A stretch of 64,000 nt of DNA from Bacillus sp. DTU_2020_1000418_1_SI_GHA_SEK_038 (lineage in GTDB: Bacteria; Bacillota; Bacilli; Bacillales; Cytobacillaceae): assembly GCF_032341175.1 (NCBI RefSeq), contig NZ_CP135435.1, positions 2,480,001-2,544,000 on the forward strand, written 5' to 3'. The translations under genes and the position numbers were made by a program. Each line of letters starts with the position of its first letter. The first letter of the stretch is position 1. This document shows, piece by piece, positions 26,935-36,234 of the stretch. Below the pieces are notes generated by a model that was not told where the DNA came from, searched no databases, and worked only from the letters and a program-made list of their open reading frames with translations.

Positions 26935-27705
26935 ATGAATCATTACGATACAGATGAAAACAAAGATAAATTCGAAGAACCTCCATTAGAGGATTTCTTG
27001 CCAAATGAAGAGGATGAATGGCTGCGAGAAAAGCAGAAAAGGCGAAATATAATTGTAAAAAGGACCATTTCCGTTGGTGTTGCGATTGCTTTAATAGTAA
27101 GCATGCTTCAAATTTGGCCGCAAGTCTTTAATCTGCCATCGATCAATTTTTTACAGAAATCAGCTGAACTATCGAAACAGGAAGAGATTCAGAAGTATAA
27201 AGAAGCCGTTGTTACTGTGCAAGACCAGCATTCCAAAGGAACTGGATTCAATATATCTGAAAATGGGTTAATCATTACAAATCATCATGTTGTCGATAAC
27301 ATGTATCCAATAACCGTCACATTCTCGAACGGAAACATTTGCCAAGCCACCATTTTACAATCATATCCCGATATCGATCTTGCCTTTTTACAAATCAATG
27401 GAGAGCAATTACCCGCACTTTCTTTAGGTCAGCCTAATACATGGGCTGTTTCCGATCAAATTTATGTGATTGGCAACCCGCTTTTACACAATCAAATTGT
27501 GATTGACGGAGAAATACTGGTGGGATCAAATAAAAATGGAGTTCTTATGCTCTCATCCCCTATTTATAACGGAAACAGCGGAAGTCCTGTTATCAATTTA
27601 GAAGGAAATGTGATTGGAGTTGTTTTTGCATTATCTACGAAGGATCAAATAGGACTCGCCATTCCGATTGAGAAGGTGCTGGAGAAATTACCTGAAGAGT
27701 ATTAA
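26935..27705 (+). CDS. Membrane-anchored trypsin-like serine protease (HtrA-like, no PDZ), copy 1
   Basis: 256 aa. The start at 26935 is chosen by homology with the second copy (MNHYD); an ATG at 26917 is in frame. An acidic cytoplasmic N-terminus (PPLEDFLPNEEDEWLREK) precedes one membrane segment, VGVAIALIVSMLQIWPQVF. The protease domain has the triad in order: H in ITNHHVVDN, D in YPDIDLAFLQ, S in NGNSGSPVIN. There is no PDZ domain, unlike HtrA/DegP. It probably acts outside the membrane on misfolded or regulatory substrates. The paralogue at 36235 is nearly the same along its entire length. Confidence 0.87.
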   Translation: MNHYDTDENKDKFEEPPLEDFLPNEEDEWLREKQKRRNIIVKRTISVGVAIALIVSMLQIWPQVFNLPSINFLQKSAELSKQEEIQKYKEAVVTVQDQHSKGTGFNISENGLIITNHHVVDNMYPITVTFSNGNICQATILQSYPDIDLAFLQINGEQLPALSLGQPNTWAVSDQIYVIGNPLLHNQIVIDGEILVGSNKNGVLMLSSPIYNGNSGSPVINLEGNVIGVVFALSTKDQIGLAIPIEKVLEKLPEEY

Positions 27706-28522
27706 AAGATGGATTCATCCCTTTGCTAATATTCTATAAAGTTTTAGGTATGGTTAAAGGATCTTGGAAGAAGCATACCAAGTTAGATATAAGCACTTCA
27801 GGTGGAGGGAAATTTGCAGAGGTTCCGCTAATTCTTAAAAATAGCCTTATTACATAGTCCTATCGGACATAGGTTCCGTAAACAAGGTTCAAAAGGGTGA
27901 TATTCGCAAGATTTTCATCGGTTTACGGAACTGTGGTCCTATACATTCGAAAGTAGGGGGATTTTTAGCAAATAGCGGAATGGGAGTTCGATAAATTTTG
28001 AGATTTAAAAAAGACTTTAATTATAGTGAAATAATCGAGAATGCTCAGCTTCCTGGAGGGTACCTAATACTAATTCAATATAGAAAAGCCGACTCAAAAA
28101 GTTCGTTCATAACGTAAATTTTTTCATCTGCAGTGCCTTAACCTCCTGAAATGATAGCTCAAGCGTGTCCATACGCTTGTATGAAGGTGCTGTACGCCCC
28201 AGATGAATCCGGTCCATTGGCCCCCGTTTTACTAACGAAGAGTAAATACTATTACAAGCTTGTAAATCTATCAACAGAATATATACAGTTCAAAAGTATT
28301 GATTATTTTCCTCGTTTTATGGATCATGAATTATTTATTAAATTTCCATTTCACTGCTAGGTAATTATGTGTGTGAAAATGGAAAAAATTCACTACTCCA
28401 TAAATTCCAACACTAGTTTTTTCCTGTTTTTTCCCGTTTACCCACTATTAACCCCCTCTTAAAAGTGAGTCAACATTCTAGGTTTATATTAGATTTGTAA
28501 ACCACTTTAGGAGGGATTTTAA
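27706..28522. other. 817-bp intergenic region before phoA
   Basis: No convincing gene. A 69-codon plus-strand frame at 28151-28360 lacks a ribosome binding site and a recognisable domain. Near the phoA start, 28419-28453 contains TTTTCC, TTTTCC, TTTACC and TTAACC, with 10-11 bp steps between the first two and the last two. This resembles a PhoP box array (TTAACA-type repeats) but the match is imperfect. Confidence 0.35.
28419..28453 (+). promoter_or_regulatory. Possible PhoP box upstream of phoA
   Basis: TT-rich hexamers TTTTCC (28419), TTTTCC (28429), TTTACC (28437) and TTAACC (28448). Bacillus PhoP binds TT(A/C/T)ACA-type direct repeats about 11 bp apart; here the final base is C in place of CA. 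Position, 70-105 bp before the alkaline phosphatase start, is right. Confidence 0.35.
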
Positions 28523-29845
28523 ATGAAAAAGAAATCTATTAAAAAGAAACTGATCCCGTTTGCTGTAGTGTCATCAATCGCAATTGGAAGTCTTGTTGGT
28601 AGTTTTTCGGCTCCAGTGGCTGATGCAAAGTCTAATTATGGTCAAAATAATGGAAAAGCCAAAAATGTTATTTTTATGGTACCAGATGGATATTCTGCTT
28701 CATTTGCAACAAACTACCGCTTGTTTAAGGGTGAAGAATCAATTTTAGATTCAATGCTAGTTGGAATGCATCGCACCTATTCTGCAAATTCAGAGGTAAC
28801 GGACTCTGCAGCTGCTGGGACATCCATGGCAACTGGTGTTAAAACAAATAATGGCATGATAAGTACAACTCCAGACGGTAAAGAGTTGAAAACCATTCTT
28901 GAAGCAGCTGAAGAAAATGGTAAATCATCTGGCCTAGTAGCTACTTCAACAATTACTCATGCAACTCCTGCTGTATTTGCTTCCCACGTTTCTTCACGTT
29001 CAAATGAAGCTGACATCGCACCTCAACTACTAGAAAATGGTGTTGATGTACTTCTTGGAGGCGGGAAAAAGTATTTTCCAGAGTCCTTATTAAATGAAGC
29101 AAAAGGGAATGGCTATGATTTCGTCTCGAATAAAGAAGAGCTTACTAAAGCGAAAAAATCAGACAAGCTAATCGGGCTTTTCGCTGAAGATGGCATGGCA
29201 CCAGAGCTTGATCGTGATGAGACCGATCAACCAAGCCTTGCAGAAATGACTGAAACAGCATTAGATGTACTTAAGAAAGATAAAGACGGTTTCTTCTTAA
29301 TGGTTGAAGGCAGCCAAATTGATTGGGCAGGTCATGATAATGATGCTGCATGGGCAATGAAGGACAGTGAAGCGTTTGAAAAGGCAGTTGAAAAAGCCGT
29401 TGAATTCGCAAAGAAAGACGGCAACACATTAGTAGTCGTTGCTGGCGACCATGATACTGGCGGCATGTCAGTCGGCGGATATGGAAAAGGCGATGCGAAA
29501 CTAGAGGTATTACGTCAAGTTTCTGCAACCGGTGATTTTATGGAAAGCAAACTAAATGCAGATCGCAGTAATGTAAAAGAAATCATTAAACAAAATACAA
29601 ACCTTGACTTAACCGATGCTGAAGCAGAAAGAATTAAAACAGCAAAAAGTCCATCTATGGCGATAAATCAAATCATTTCTGAGCGTGCATTAGTGGGTTG
29701 GTCGAGCACTGGACACACAGGCACAGATGTTCCATTATATGCATTCGGACCAGGCTCTGAATTATTTAGAGGGTTGCTTGAGAATACTGATCTGCCTGTA
29801 TTAATGGGAGAAGCTATGAAGATTAAGTTTACTCCAGGAAAATAA
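28523..29845 (+). CDS. phoA: Secreted alkaline phosphatase
   Basis: 440 aa behind AGGAGGG. A Sec signal (KKKSIKKKLIPFAVVSS, hydrophobic core, ADA cleavage near residue 36) leads to the mature enzyme. Alkaline phosphatase motifs: IFMVPDGYS near residue 50 (metal Asp), EVTDSAAAGTSMATG near 92 with the nucleophile serine, VEGSQIDWAGHDND near 262, VVVAGDHDTGG near 305 and GWSSTGHTGTDVPLY near 393. It releases phosphate from monoesters outside the cell and is normally induced by phosphate starvation through PhoPR. Symbol follows Bacillus usage; phoB is an equally possible orthologue. Confidence 0.93.
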   Translation: MKKKSIKKKLIPFAVVSSIAIGSLVGSFSAPVADAKSNYGQNNGKAKNVIFMVPDGYSASFATNYRLFKGEESILDSMLVGMHRTYSANSEVTDSAAAGTSMATGVKTNNGMISTTPDGKELKTILEAAEENGKSSGLVATSTITHATPAVFASHVSSRSNEADIAPQLLENGVDVLLGGGKKYFPESLLNEAKGNGYDFVSNKEELTKAKKSDKLIGLFAEDGMAPELDRDETDQPSLAEMTETALDVLKKDKDGFFLMVEGSQIDWAGHDNDAAWAMKDSEAFEKAVEKAVEFAKKDGNTLVVVAGDHDTGGMSVGGYGKGDAKLEVLRQVSATGDFMESKLNADRSNVKEIIKQNTNLDLTDAEAERIKTAKSPSMAINQIISERALVGWSSTGHTGTDVPLYAFGPGSELFRGLLENTDLPVLMGEAMKIKFTPGK

Positions 29846-29869
29846 TTAATTTAATTTATACTTCCGCCG

Positions 29870-29900
29870 AAAGGAGCTGTGGAAAAAACAGCTCCTTTTT
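29870..29900 (+). terminator. Intrinsic terminator of phoA
   Basis: Stem AAAGGAGCTGT/ACAGCTCCTTT around a GGAAAAA loop, followed by TT. The stem is perfect over 10 bp. Confidence 0.88.
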
Positions 29901-30161
29901 CAAGTGGAAGAATCACAGCACAATTAACTTTCACTGAGATCTTTTTCCAGATCAATTAATTACTCTGACAAATTACGCATATTCCTTCTTTGTTGGCCAA
30001 AAATTCTAGTTCGAATAAAATCAAAAGGAAAGAAAACAATAAAATGTTAAGAGACATTATTTGGCTTTGGTGCATTATCCATACGATACAAGTGGTCCTA
30101 GTCCGGGTACATTCGAAGTTTTCATCGTCCCAATCTCAAACGGTGATGGATAATCAAATGA

Positions 30162-30204
30162 AAAACAGCTAAAGAAAAACTTGTCATTTTTCTCCAGCTG
30201 TTTT
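30162..30204. terminator. Bidirectional hairpin after the RpiR operon
   Basis: AAAACAGCT/AGCTGTTTT outer stem with an inner GAAAAA/TTTTTC stem. On the minus strand it lies just downstream of the RpiR gene. The 29901-30161 stretch shows no gene. Confidence 0.6.
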
Positions 30205-30230
30205 ATTCGTTTCAAATTAAGGCTTAGTAT

Positions 30231-31115
30231 TTATTTTTGACTATCTTTCCCATTCAAATAAAAAATCCCAAATTTACCCCATACCTCTTCTAATTTTTCT
30301 AGCCGATCCTCAACATCCTGCATCCGTTCCCTTCCTATAACTGCTAACAATGCATTTATAAGGCTAAAAGGCGCTGTAAAGGAATCAAGAAAAGAAGGCA
30401 TTTGACTGGAAGCAGTTAAGTAAATATCTGCATATGGAATTAATGGAGACTTTAAATTATCTGTTATGACGATTGTTGTTGCGCCTTGTTCCTTCGCAAA
30501 TTTCACCATATTGATGGTCCCAACAGAATATCGCGCAAAACTAATTCCAACAACTACATCTTTTTCGCTTAATTGGTATAATCGATCTGAAAATGATTCA
30601 ATAGAACCAAGTAACTCTGTATTTCCCAATATAATGTTTAAATAGTATTGCAAGAAAACTCCCAGTGAAGCAGCACTTCGGTTTGCTGAAATGTACACTT
30701 TTTCCCCTTGAAGAATAAGATTTACTGCCTTGCTAAAAGCATCGATGTCTAATTTTTCCATAGTTGATTTAATATTGTCTATATCGTCTTGAAAGATATC
30801 ATAAATCACCTGTTCTTTTTCCTCGTATACTTCAGATGACATTTTCAATCTTTCCGTTGTCGTTAATTGCTTCTGAACAGAGTTCTGCAAATCTTGCTGT
30901 AACTCTGGATAGCCAGAATATCCAAGAAAAACAGCGAATCGGACAACTGTTGCCTCACTAACCCCAGCTTTTTTGGATAATTTAGAAACAGTAAAGAATG
31001 GCACAGTATTTGGGTTCTCTAATATATATGAAGCAATTTTTTCTTGAGATTTACTCATTTCCGGAACTTTTTCAGCAATGCGCTGATACACATTATGATG
31101 GTCCATACCTTCCAC
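30231..31115 (-). CDS. MurR/RpiR family transcriptional regulator
   Basis: 294 aa; a GTG at 31115 is used, an in-frame ATG at 31106 is an alternative. The N-terminal HTH domain (residues about 10-80) has SKLSKKAGVSEATVVRFAVF. The C-terminal SIS sugar-isomerase-like domain (about 130-260) has GEKVYISANRSAASLG and KFAKEQGATTIVITDNLKSP. It is the last gene of a five-gene operon for an amino-acid ABC importer and an amidohydrolase, with a class III aminotransferase divergent, so it likely senses the imported compound or a breakdown product. Confidence 0.88.
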   Translation of the reverse strand: MEGMDHHNVYQRIAEKVPEMSKSQEKIASYILENPNTVPFFTVSKLSKKAGVSEATVVRFAVFLGYSGYPELQQDLQNSVQKQLTTTERLKMSSEVYEEKEQVIYDIFQDDIDNIKSTMEKLDIDAFSKAVNLILQGEKVYISANRSAASLGVFLQYYLNIILGNTELLGSIESFSDRLYQLSEKDVVVGISFARYSVGTINMVKFAKEQGATTIVITDNLKSPLIPYADIYLTASSQMPSFLDSFTAPFSLINALLAVIGRERMQDVEDRLEKLEEVWGKFGIFYLNGKDSQK

Positions 31116-31142
31116 AAATCCTTTTCAATCAATTTAAAGGAA

Positions 31143-31922
31143 TCAACTTCCAGGAACCAATTTCATATCGAATTCCTCTAAATAAGGAATTCTGACTCTT
31201 GTTTCATCAATTAATGATGAATCAATATCGTGAAGTAAAATATACGGCTCGTCTCTTGGAGCCTCACATAAAACATGCCCATCAGGTGCTACAAGTTTAG
31301 TCTTTCCGCAACTTCCTTCATATACTGTGTTTACCCCAAGAACATATACAGTATTATCTAATGCTCTTGCCGGAAGCTGAATATCCCATCTGGGTTCAGC
31401 AGGAATACTCCAAACAGATGGCGCAACAATAAGCTCTGCACCTTGTAATGTTAGGATACGGCTTGGTTCTGGGAATTCAATATCATAACATATTAGAACT
31501 CCAATTTTACCTAGAGAAGTATTGACGACTTCATATTTCCGTTCACCAGGAGTAAAAATTCCTTGTTCTCTTCCCCATAAAAATGATTTACGATAATTTA
31601 CAAGCAAATCTCCATTTGATTCAATAATGGCTTGTGAAATATATAAATCATCTTGTTCTTTTTCTACATAAGGAACTATCATTACAATTCCCCACTTTTT
31701 GGCTAACTCCCTAAATAAAGAAACCGTTTTCCCTGTAGGTTCTTCCCCGAATAGTTCAAATTCCTCTCTTGAAAGATAATATCCGCTTAACCAAAGTTCG
31801 GGTAATACCACTAATTGTGCACCCTTATTTACTGCCTCTTCAACCATTTTAATACATGTTTGGATATTAGTCTCTCTTTCTTTTGGTTTGGAATGCATTT
31901 GTATTGCTGCTAGTTTATACAT
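31143..31922 (-). CDS. Carbon-nitrogen hydrolase (nitrilase superfamily amidase)
   Basis: 259 aa from the ATG at 31922; a GTG at 31931 is in frame. The Glu-Lys-Cys triad is complete: VVLPELWLSGY near residue 43, NYRKSFLWG near 113 and VLICYDIEFPEPSR near 146. Such enzymes hydrolyse amides or N-carbamyl amino acids to acid and ammonia. It lies 25 bp from the ABC ATPase gene and 28 bp from the RpiR gene in one operon, so it probably processes the imported amide-containing compound. The substrate is not readable from sequence. Confidence 0.87.
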   Translation of the reverse strand: MYKLAAIQMHSKPKERETNIQTCIKMVEEAVNKGAQLVVLPELWLSGYYLSREEFELFGEEPTGKTVSLFRELAKKWGIVMIVPYVEKEQDDLYISQAIIESNGDLLVNYRKSFLWGREQGIFTPGERKYEVVNTSLGKIGVLICYDIEFPEPSRILTLQGAELIVAPSVWSIPAEPRWDIQLPARALDNTVYVLGVNTVYEGSCGKTKLVAPDGHVLCEAPRDEPYILLHDIDSSLIDETRVRIPYLEEFDMKLVPGS

Positions 31923-31955
31923 GAATGTCACTTCTCCTTTTATAGATTCTTATTT

Positions 31956-32681
31956 TTATAATACTTTTCTTAGAAATGATTTTGTTCTTTCATTTTGCGG
32001 ATTGGAGAAAATTTGTTCAGGAGCACCTTCTTCCATAATAATACCCTCGTCCATAAAAATAACCCTATCACATACTTCTCTTGCAAATCCCATTTCGTGT
32101 GTAACAATCGCCATTGTCATTCCTTCTTTCGCGAGGTCCTTCATAACCGCAAGAACTTCACCGACAAGTTCAGGATCTAGAGCTGAGGTTGGCTCGTCAA
32201 ATAACATGATTTTAGGGTTCATTGCTAGCGCTCTAGCAATGGCTACACGTTGCTTCTGACCGCCCGAAAGCTTATCTGGATATTCATCCGCCTTATGTGC
32301 CATTCCTACTTTTTGCAGAAGCTCCATCCCTTTTTCCAAAGAAGATTCTTTCGTTTCATTATTCACTTTCATCGGGGCAAGCATGATATTTTCAAGAACG
32401 GTCATGTGAGGAAAAAGATTAAAACCTTGAAACACCATACCTACTTTACTTCGAATCTTGTTAATATCTGTTTTTGGATCGGTTAAGCCTTGACCATCTA
32501 TGATGATTTGTCCATCTGTTATTTCTTCCAGACGATTCATACAGCGGAGAAATGTACTTTTTCCAGAACCGGATGGGCCAATAATGGATACTACTTCGCT
32601 TGTGTCAATGGAACAATTAATCCCTTTTAAAACCTCAACGGACCCAAAGGATTTATGTAAATTATTTATTTGGATCATCAT
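31956..32681 (-). CDS. Polar amino acid ABC transporter ATP-binding protein
   Basis: 241 aa. Walker [10 protein letters not shown] near residue 37, Q-loop [13 protein letters not shown] near 83, signature LSGGQKQR near 140, Walker [14 protein letters not shown] near 158. The GlnQ/ArtM-type length and sequence point to polar amino acid import. The gene starts at ATGATG overlapping the permease stop. Partner subunits are the next two genes upstream. Confidence 0.95.
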   Translation of the reverse strand: MMIQINNLHKSFGSVEVLKGINCSIDTSEVVSIIGPSGSGKSTFLRCMNRLEEITDGQIIIDGQGLTDPKTDINKIRSKVGMVFQGFNLFPHMTVLENIMLAPMKVNNETKESSLEKGMELLQKVGMAHKADEYPDKLSGGQKQRVAIARALAMNPKIMLFDEPTSALDPELVGEVLAVMKDLAKEGMTMAIVTHEMGFAREVCDRVIFMDEGIIMEEGAPEQIFSNPQNERTKSFLRKVL

Positions 32682-33346
32682 TGAATTTGCATCCTCCTTT
32701 CCATAAAACGAAGGCCAAATGAAATTGTTAGCGTCATAATTAAATACAATATAGCAACAATTGTATATATTTCAACTGCACGGAAATTAGAAGATACAAC
32801 AATCGTTCCTTGTCTTGTCAATTCTCCAACGCCTATTACGGTCAATAAGGAAGTGTCCTTTAAACTGATAATAAATTGATTTCCTAGAGGTGGAATCATC
32901 CTTTTTAAGGCCTGTGGCCAAACAACATAATAGAATGTTTGAACTTTACTTAGGCCTAAAGATCTTCCTGCCTCAATTTGACCTTTATCAACCGATTGAA
33001 TAGCCCCTCGAACAATTTCTGCAATATAAGCACCAGCATTAATTGCAATCGTGAAAATCCCTGCAATTAAAGGGTCAATTTTCGTGTCAAAAATCATTGG
33101 AATGGCAAAGTAAATATATAGGGCTTGAACCATAATTGGCGTCCCGCGAACAACTTCCACATAAATACTAGCAATCCCATAGATAATTTTATTTTTCGCT
33201 AAACGGCTAATCCCTGTTAAAATCCCAAATAAAAAACCAATACCTATTCCTGCAATCGCTATGAATATAGTAAATTTAACTCCCTGCATTAATACTGGTA
33301 AAGCATTAATGGCAACACTCCAATCTAGATCAAAACCGTTTCCCAT
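32678..33346 (-). CDS. Polar amino acid ABC transporter permease
   Basis: 222 aa with about five membrane segments. The EAA loop is [20 protein letters not shown] near residue 142, and the family stretch [18 protein letters not shown] lies near 73. It pairs as a homodimer in GlnP-type importers. It overlaps the ATPase start by four bases and lies about 60 bp downstream of the binding-protein gene. Confidence 0.94.
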   Translation of the reverse strand: MGNGFDLDWSVAINALPVLMQGVKFTIFIAIAGIGIGFLFGILTGISRLAKNKIIYGIASIYVEVVRGTPIMVQALYIYFAIPMIFDTKIDPLIAGIFTIAINAGAYIAEIVRGAIQSVDKGQIEAGRSLGLSKVQTFYYVVWPQALKRMIPPLGNQFIISLKDTSLLTVIGVGELTRQGTIVVSSNFRAVEIYTIVAILYLIMTLTISFGLRFMERRMQIQ

Positions 33347-33408
33347 TCTAAAACCTCCTTGAATTTGAAAGGTGTAACAATAATTGTTACACCCCTTTTC
33401 TAGTCCAA

Positions 33409-34215
33409 TTATTTTGGCATTGATTTTGGTTCTTCACCAAACCACTTCTTATATAACTCTGCATATATCCCATTTTCCATAACCGTGTTTAAAGCTACAT
33501 CGATCTTTTCACGAAGTTCACTGCCCTTTGGGAAGGCAATTGCAAATTGCTGTCCTTGCAAAAGATCACCTGCCGTCTCCACCTTACCTTCTCCTTTCGT
33601 TTTTATGTAGTAAAGAACATTTGGAGAATCAAAAATAACTGCATCTGCGGAGCCTTTTTCTAGTTCCATATAAGCCTGGTCAATATTAGGGAATGGTACT
33701 AAATTTTTGAGTCCTTGAATTTGTGACGCATATTCATAGGAAGCTGTTCCTTGTTTTGTTGCAACTGTTTTTCCTTTCAAATCATCGATTCCTTTAATAT
33801 CATTATTGCCTTCCTGCACAAGGATCAGCGTTCCCGCATCATAATATGGTCGACTAAAGTCGATAATCTCTTTTCGTTCATCTTTAATCGTAATTCCTGC
33901 AATCGCCATGTCTAAGTTTTTTGTTTGCAGTGCAGGAATAATTCCATTGAAATCCATTGGCTTTAATTCATATTCAATTCCCGCTTCCTTTGCAACTGCA
34001 TCTAATAAATCAATATCAAATCCAGCATATTCCCCTGTCTTCTCATCTAAGAATTCAAATGGAACATAGCTCGTGTCTGTTCCTACAGTTATTTTCAATT
34101 TTTCATTTGCATTACCGGAGGCTGGTTCATTCCCTTTCTCAGAATTACCGCAGCCTGTCAAAACAATCATTACTAATAGTAGGATAAGAAATCCAAGTTT
34201 TTGTAAGCGCTTCAA
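33409..34215 (-). CDS. Amino acid ABC transporter substrate-binding lipoprotein
   Basis: 268 aa from a TTG at 34215, chosen because AAGGGGG lies eight bases upstream; this gives the signal [19 protein letters not shown] with lipobox LTGC. The mature domain has [20 protein letters not shown] near residue 46 and the [15 protein letters not shown] block, with the C-terminal KKWFGEE. This is the SBP_bac_3 type for polar amino acids. It is the first gene of the leftward operon. Confidence 0.93.
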   Translation of the reverse strand: MKRLQKLGFLILLLVMIVLTGCGNSEKGNEPASGNANEKLKITVGTDTSYVPFEFLDEKTGEYAGFDIDLLDAVAKEAGIEYELKPMDFNGIIPALQTKNLDMAIAGITIKDERKEIIDFSRPYYDAGTLILVQEGNNDIKGIDDLKGKTVATKQGTASYEYASQIQGLKNLVPFPNIDQAYMELEKGSADAVIFDSPNVLYYIKTKGEGKVETAGDLLQGQQFAIAFPKGSELREKIDVALNTVMENGIYAELYKKWFGEEPKSMPK

Positions 34216-34276
34216 TAAAATAGCCCCCTTATTATTTTCATTATTGTTATTATTTAAATAATATTTGAAAATTTCT

Positions 34277-34379
34277 TGAAATGCAATAATTATTTCATTT
34301 TTTTTAAAAATAAGAAATATTTTTATCAATCATACTTCACAAAATGAAATATAAAGATTATTATGTAATGTATATTTCA
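34277..34379. promoter_or_regulatory. Inverted TGAAAT repeats in the divergent promoter region
   Basis: TGAAAT at 34277 pairs with ATTTCA at 34292-34297; TGAAATATA at 34345 pairs with TATATTTCA ending at 34379. They lie between the ABC operon and the divergent aminotransferase gene, where an RpiR-family operator would be expected. The region is very AT-rich, so chance is not excluded. Confidence 0.4.
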
Positions 34380-34427
34380 AATTTTTATATTAAAGAAATT
34401 TAATTTTCTAAATCGAGGTGGATAAGA

Positions 34428-35810
34428 ATGAAAATTGAAAATGTAAGTCGTGCCGTTGATGAATTTATGGAAAAAACACCAAAATCAAGAGAATTTGCAA
34501 AAGAAGCTCACAAAGTCATGCCTGGTGGAGTTACAGCAAATATTAAATCCTTTGCTCCCTATCCAATCATTATGGAGAAGGCAAAAGGTGCCTATCTATA
34601 TGATATTGATGGAAATGAATATATCGACTATCTCTTATCATATGGGGCCTTAATGCTAGGGCATGGACATCACCAAATCATCCAGGCAATCCAAACACAA
34701 ATGGAGCAAAATGGGACATTCTTATTTGGAACACCTCATGAACTAGAAATTGAAATGGGCAAGAAAATTCAACATCTATATCCAAGTATGGAGATGGTCC
34801 GATATACAAACTCTGGTACAGAAGCTACTTTACTTGCCATTCGGATGGCCTATGCCTATACAGGCAAATACAAGATTGCTAAGTTTGAAGGCCATTACCA
34901 TGGGGGCTATGATCAAGTCCTGCTTAGTGTAAATCCTCCTGTGAATGCTGCTGGTCCAGCAAATGAACCGAAGAGTATTATTGAGTCAAAGGGTGTTGAC
35001 CCATATCATGAAGAACATACGATTGTTCTTCCTTTTAATAATCTCGAAGCAACAGCAGAAATTTTAAAGAAAGGGAAGGATGAAATTGCAGCTGTCATTT
35101 TGGAGCCTATTCAAGGCGGATTTATTCCAGCTGAACAATCTTTCATGAATGGTTTGCGTAAAATTACCGAGGATTTAGGCATTTTGCTTATATTTGATGA
35201 GGTGAAAACCGGCTTCCGGTTAGGTTTAGGAGGAGCACAATCAATTTATGGTATTAAGCCTGACATAACAACACTCGGAAAGGTTGTAGGTGGCGGGTTC
35301 CCCGTTGGCATTATAGGCGGTAAAAAAGAGATAATGATGGTTAGTGCTCCAACATCATCTTCAGATGTATTCGACAGCAGTCAAAGTAAAAAATCCAGTG
35401 CAAAGGACGTTTTATTTCACAGCGGAACATATAATGGCCATCCTACGATTCTAGCTGCAGGTCTAGCAACCATTCAAGTTCTTGAAAAGGAAATTTATCA
35501 TGTTTTTGAGATGACCGAAAAATTAAAGAATGGCATTATGGAAGTTTTTTCCAATAAAGGAATTAAAGTGCAAACAGTTGGTTTAGGATCAATATTTAAT
35601 GTTGTCATTACGGAAAAAGAACAGATTTTAAATTACCGAGACTTTCAACAATCCAATTTTGAACTGCGCAAAAACATGGACTTCTATTTATTAGCAGAGG
35701 GAATTTATACGAAGCCCTTAAATAGATACAGCATAGCTACCGTCCACCGTGATAAAGAAATTAACAGGACTCTGGAAGCTTATGAAAAAGTAATCTCTAA
35801 ATGTATATAA
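34428..35810 (+). CDS. Class III aminotransferase (glutamate-1-semialdehyde aminotransferase-like)
   Basis: 460 aa behind GAGGTGG. Fold type I PLP enzyme: NSGTEATLLAIRMA near residue 126, FEGHYHGGYD near 153, LIFDEVKTGFRLG near 256 and the PLP lysine in TTLGKVVGGGFPVG near 282. The overall layout is HemL-like, but the position beside an importer and amidase speaks for amino acid breakdown, not haem synthesis. Likely moves the amino group of a beta- or omega-amino compound. It is transcribed divergently from the ABC operon and shares its 212-bp control region. Confidence 0.85.
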   Translation: MKIENVSRAVDEFMEKTPKSREFAKEAHKVMPGGVTANIKSFAPYPIIMEKAKGAYLYDIDGNEYIDYLLSYGALMLGHGHHQIIQAIQTQMEQNGTFLFGTPHELEIEMGKKIQHLYPSMEMVRYTNSGTEATLLAIRMAYAYTGKYKIAKFEGHYHGGYDQVLLSVNPPVNAAGPANEPKSIIESKGVDPYHEEHTIVLPFNNLEATAEILKKGKDEIAAVILEPIQGGFIPAEQSFMNGLRKITEDLGILLIFDEVKTGFRLGLGGAQSIYGIKPDITTLGKVVGGGFPVGIIGGKKEIMMVSAPTSSSDVFDSSQSKKSSAKDVLFHSGTYNGHPTILAAGLATIQVLEKEIYHVFEMTEKLKNGIMEVFSNKGIKVQTVGLGSIFNVVITEKEQILNYRDFQQSNFELRKNMDFYLLAEGIYTKPLNRYSIATVHRDKEINRTLEAYEKVISKCI

Positions 35811-35944
35811 ATATATAATTTAATGGAGTATGATTGAGTGATTGAATCCCGTTCTTTCACACCAACGTACATTCAGTTCAGAATGCTGTAGTTCAATTAA
35901 GATAAATTTACACGAGAATTTATAACTTTTTGTAGAACTTTAAG

Positions 35945-35980
35945 CCCTTGATAACACTAAATGAGGTATCAAGGGTTTTC
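35945..35980 (+). terminator. Intrinsic terminator of the aminotransferase gene
   Basis: Stem CCCTTGATA/TATCAAGGG with a 13-base loop, followed by TTTTC. Located 135 bp after the stop codon. Confidence 0.8.
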
Positions 35981-36054
35981 TTTTCAATAATAAATGCCTA
36001 CTCTCGGTATCGGGGACAGGCACCCTTGCTCAATTTTCATAGCTTAAACTTCTC

Positions 36055-36158
36055 CTCTTTTACCGCGTACTCTCTTTTTGACCTCGAACGGGCAATAAAA
36101 CTACCGCTCTTTTACCTAGTACGCCCTTTTTGAACTTATACGGGCAAATTACCTTTTT
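36055..36158. repeat. Tandem 52-bp non-coding repeat, two units
   Basis: Unit 1 starts CTCTTTTACCGCGTACTCTC, unit 2 CTCTTTTACCTAGTACGCCC, 52 bp apart. Both continue with CTTTTTGA and end ACGGGCAA. Imperfect copies. Function unknown. Confidence 0.6.
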
Positions 36159-36159
36159 A

Positions 36160-36189
36160 TTAGCAAAATTATTTTGGCAATTGTATAGT
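36160..36189 (+). promoter_or_regulatory. SigA-like promoter of HtrA-like gene, copy 2
   Basis: TTAGCA, 18-bp spacer, TATAGT; spacing and boxes match the copy at 26855-26884. Confidence 0.65.
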
Positions 36190-36234
36190 AGATTTAAAGT
36201 AATTCCAACAATACATAATGAGAGGATTTGAAGA

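Larger units (their letters stand above)
35811..36234. other. Intergenic region with terminator, repeats and promoter
   Basis: No gene. Holds the aminotransferase terminator (35945-35980), a half copy of the GGTGCC repeat (36011-36025), a two-unit 52-bp tandem repeat (36055-36158) and the promoter of the second protease gene. Confidence 0.55.

Noticed and set aside
28151..28360. 69-codon plus-strand frame upstream of phoA
   Set aside because: No ribosome binding site and no recognisable family; more likely non-coding or a relic.
29990..30172. 60-codon plus-strand frame between phoA and the RpiR gene
   Set aside because: Ends in the terminator hairpin, low-complexity product, no ribosome binding site.
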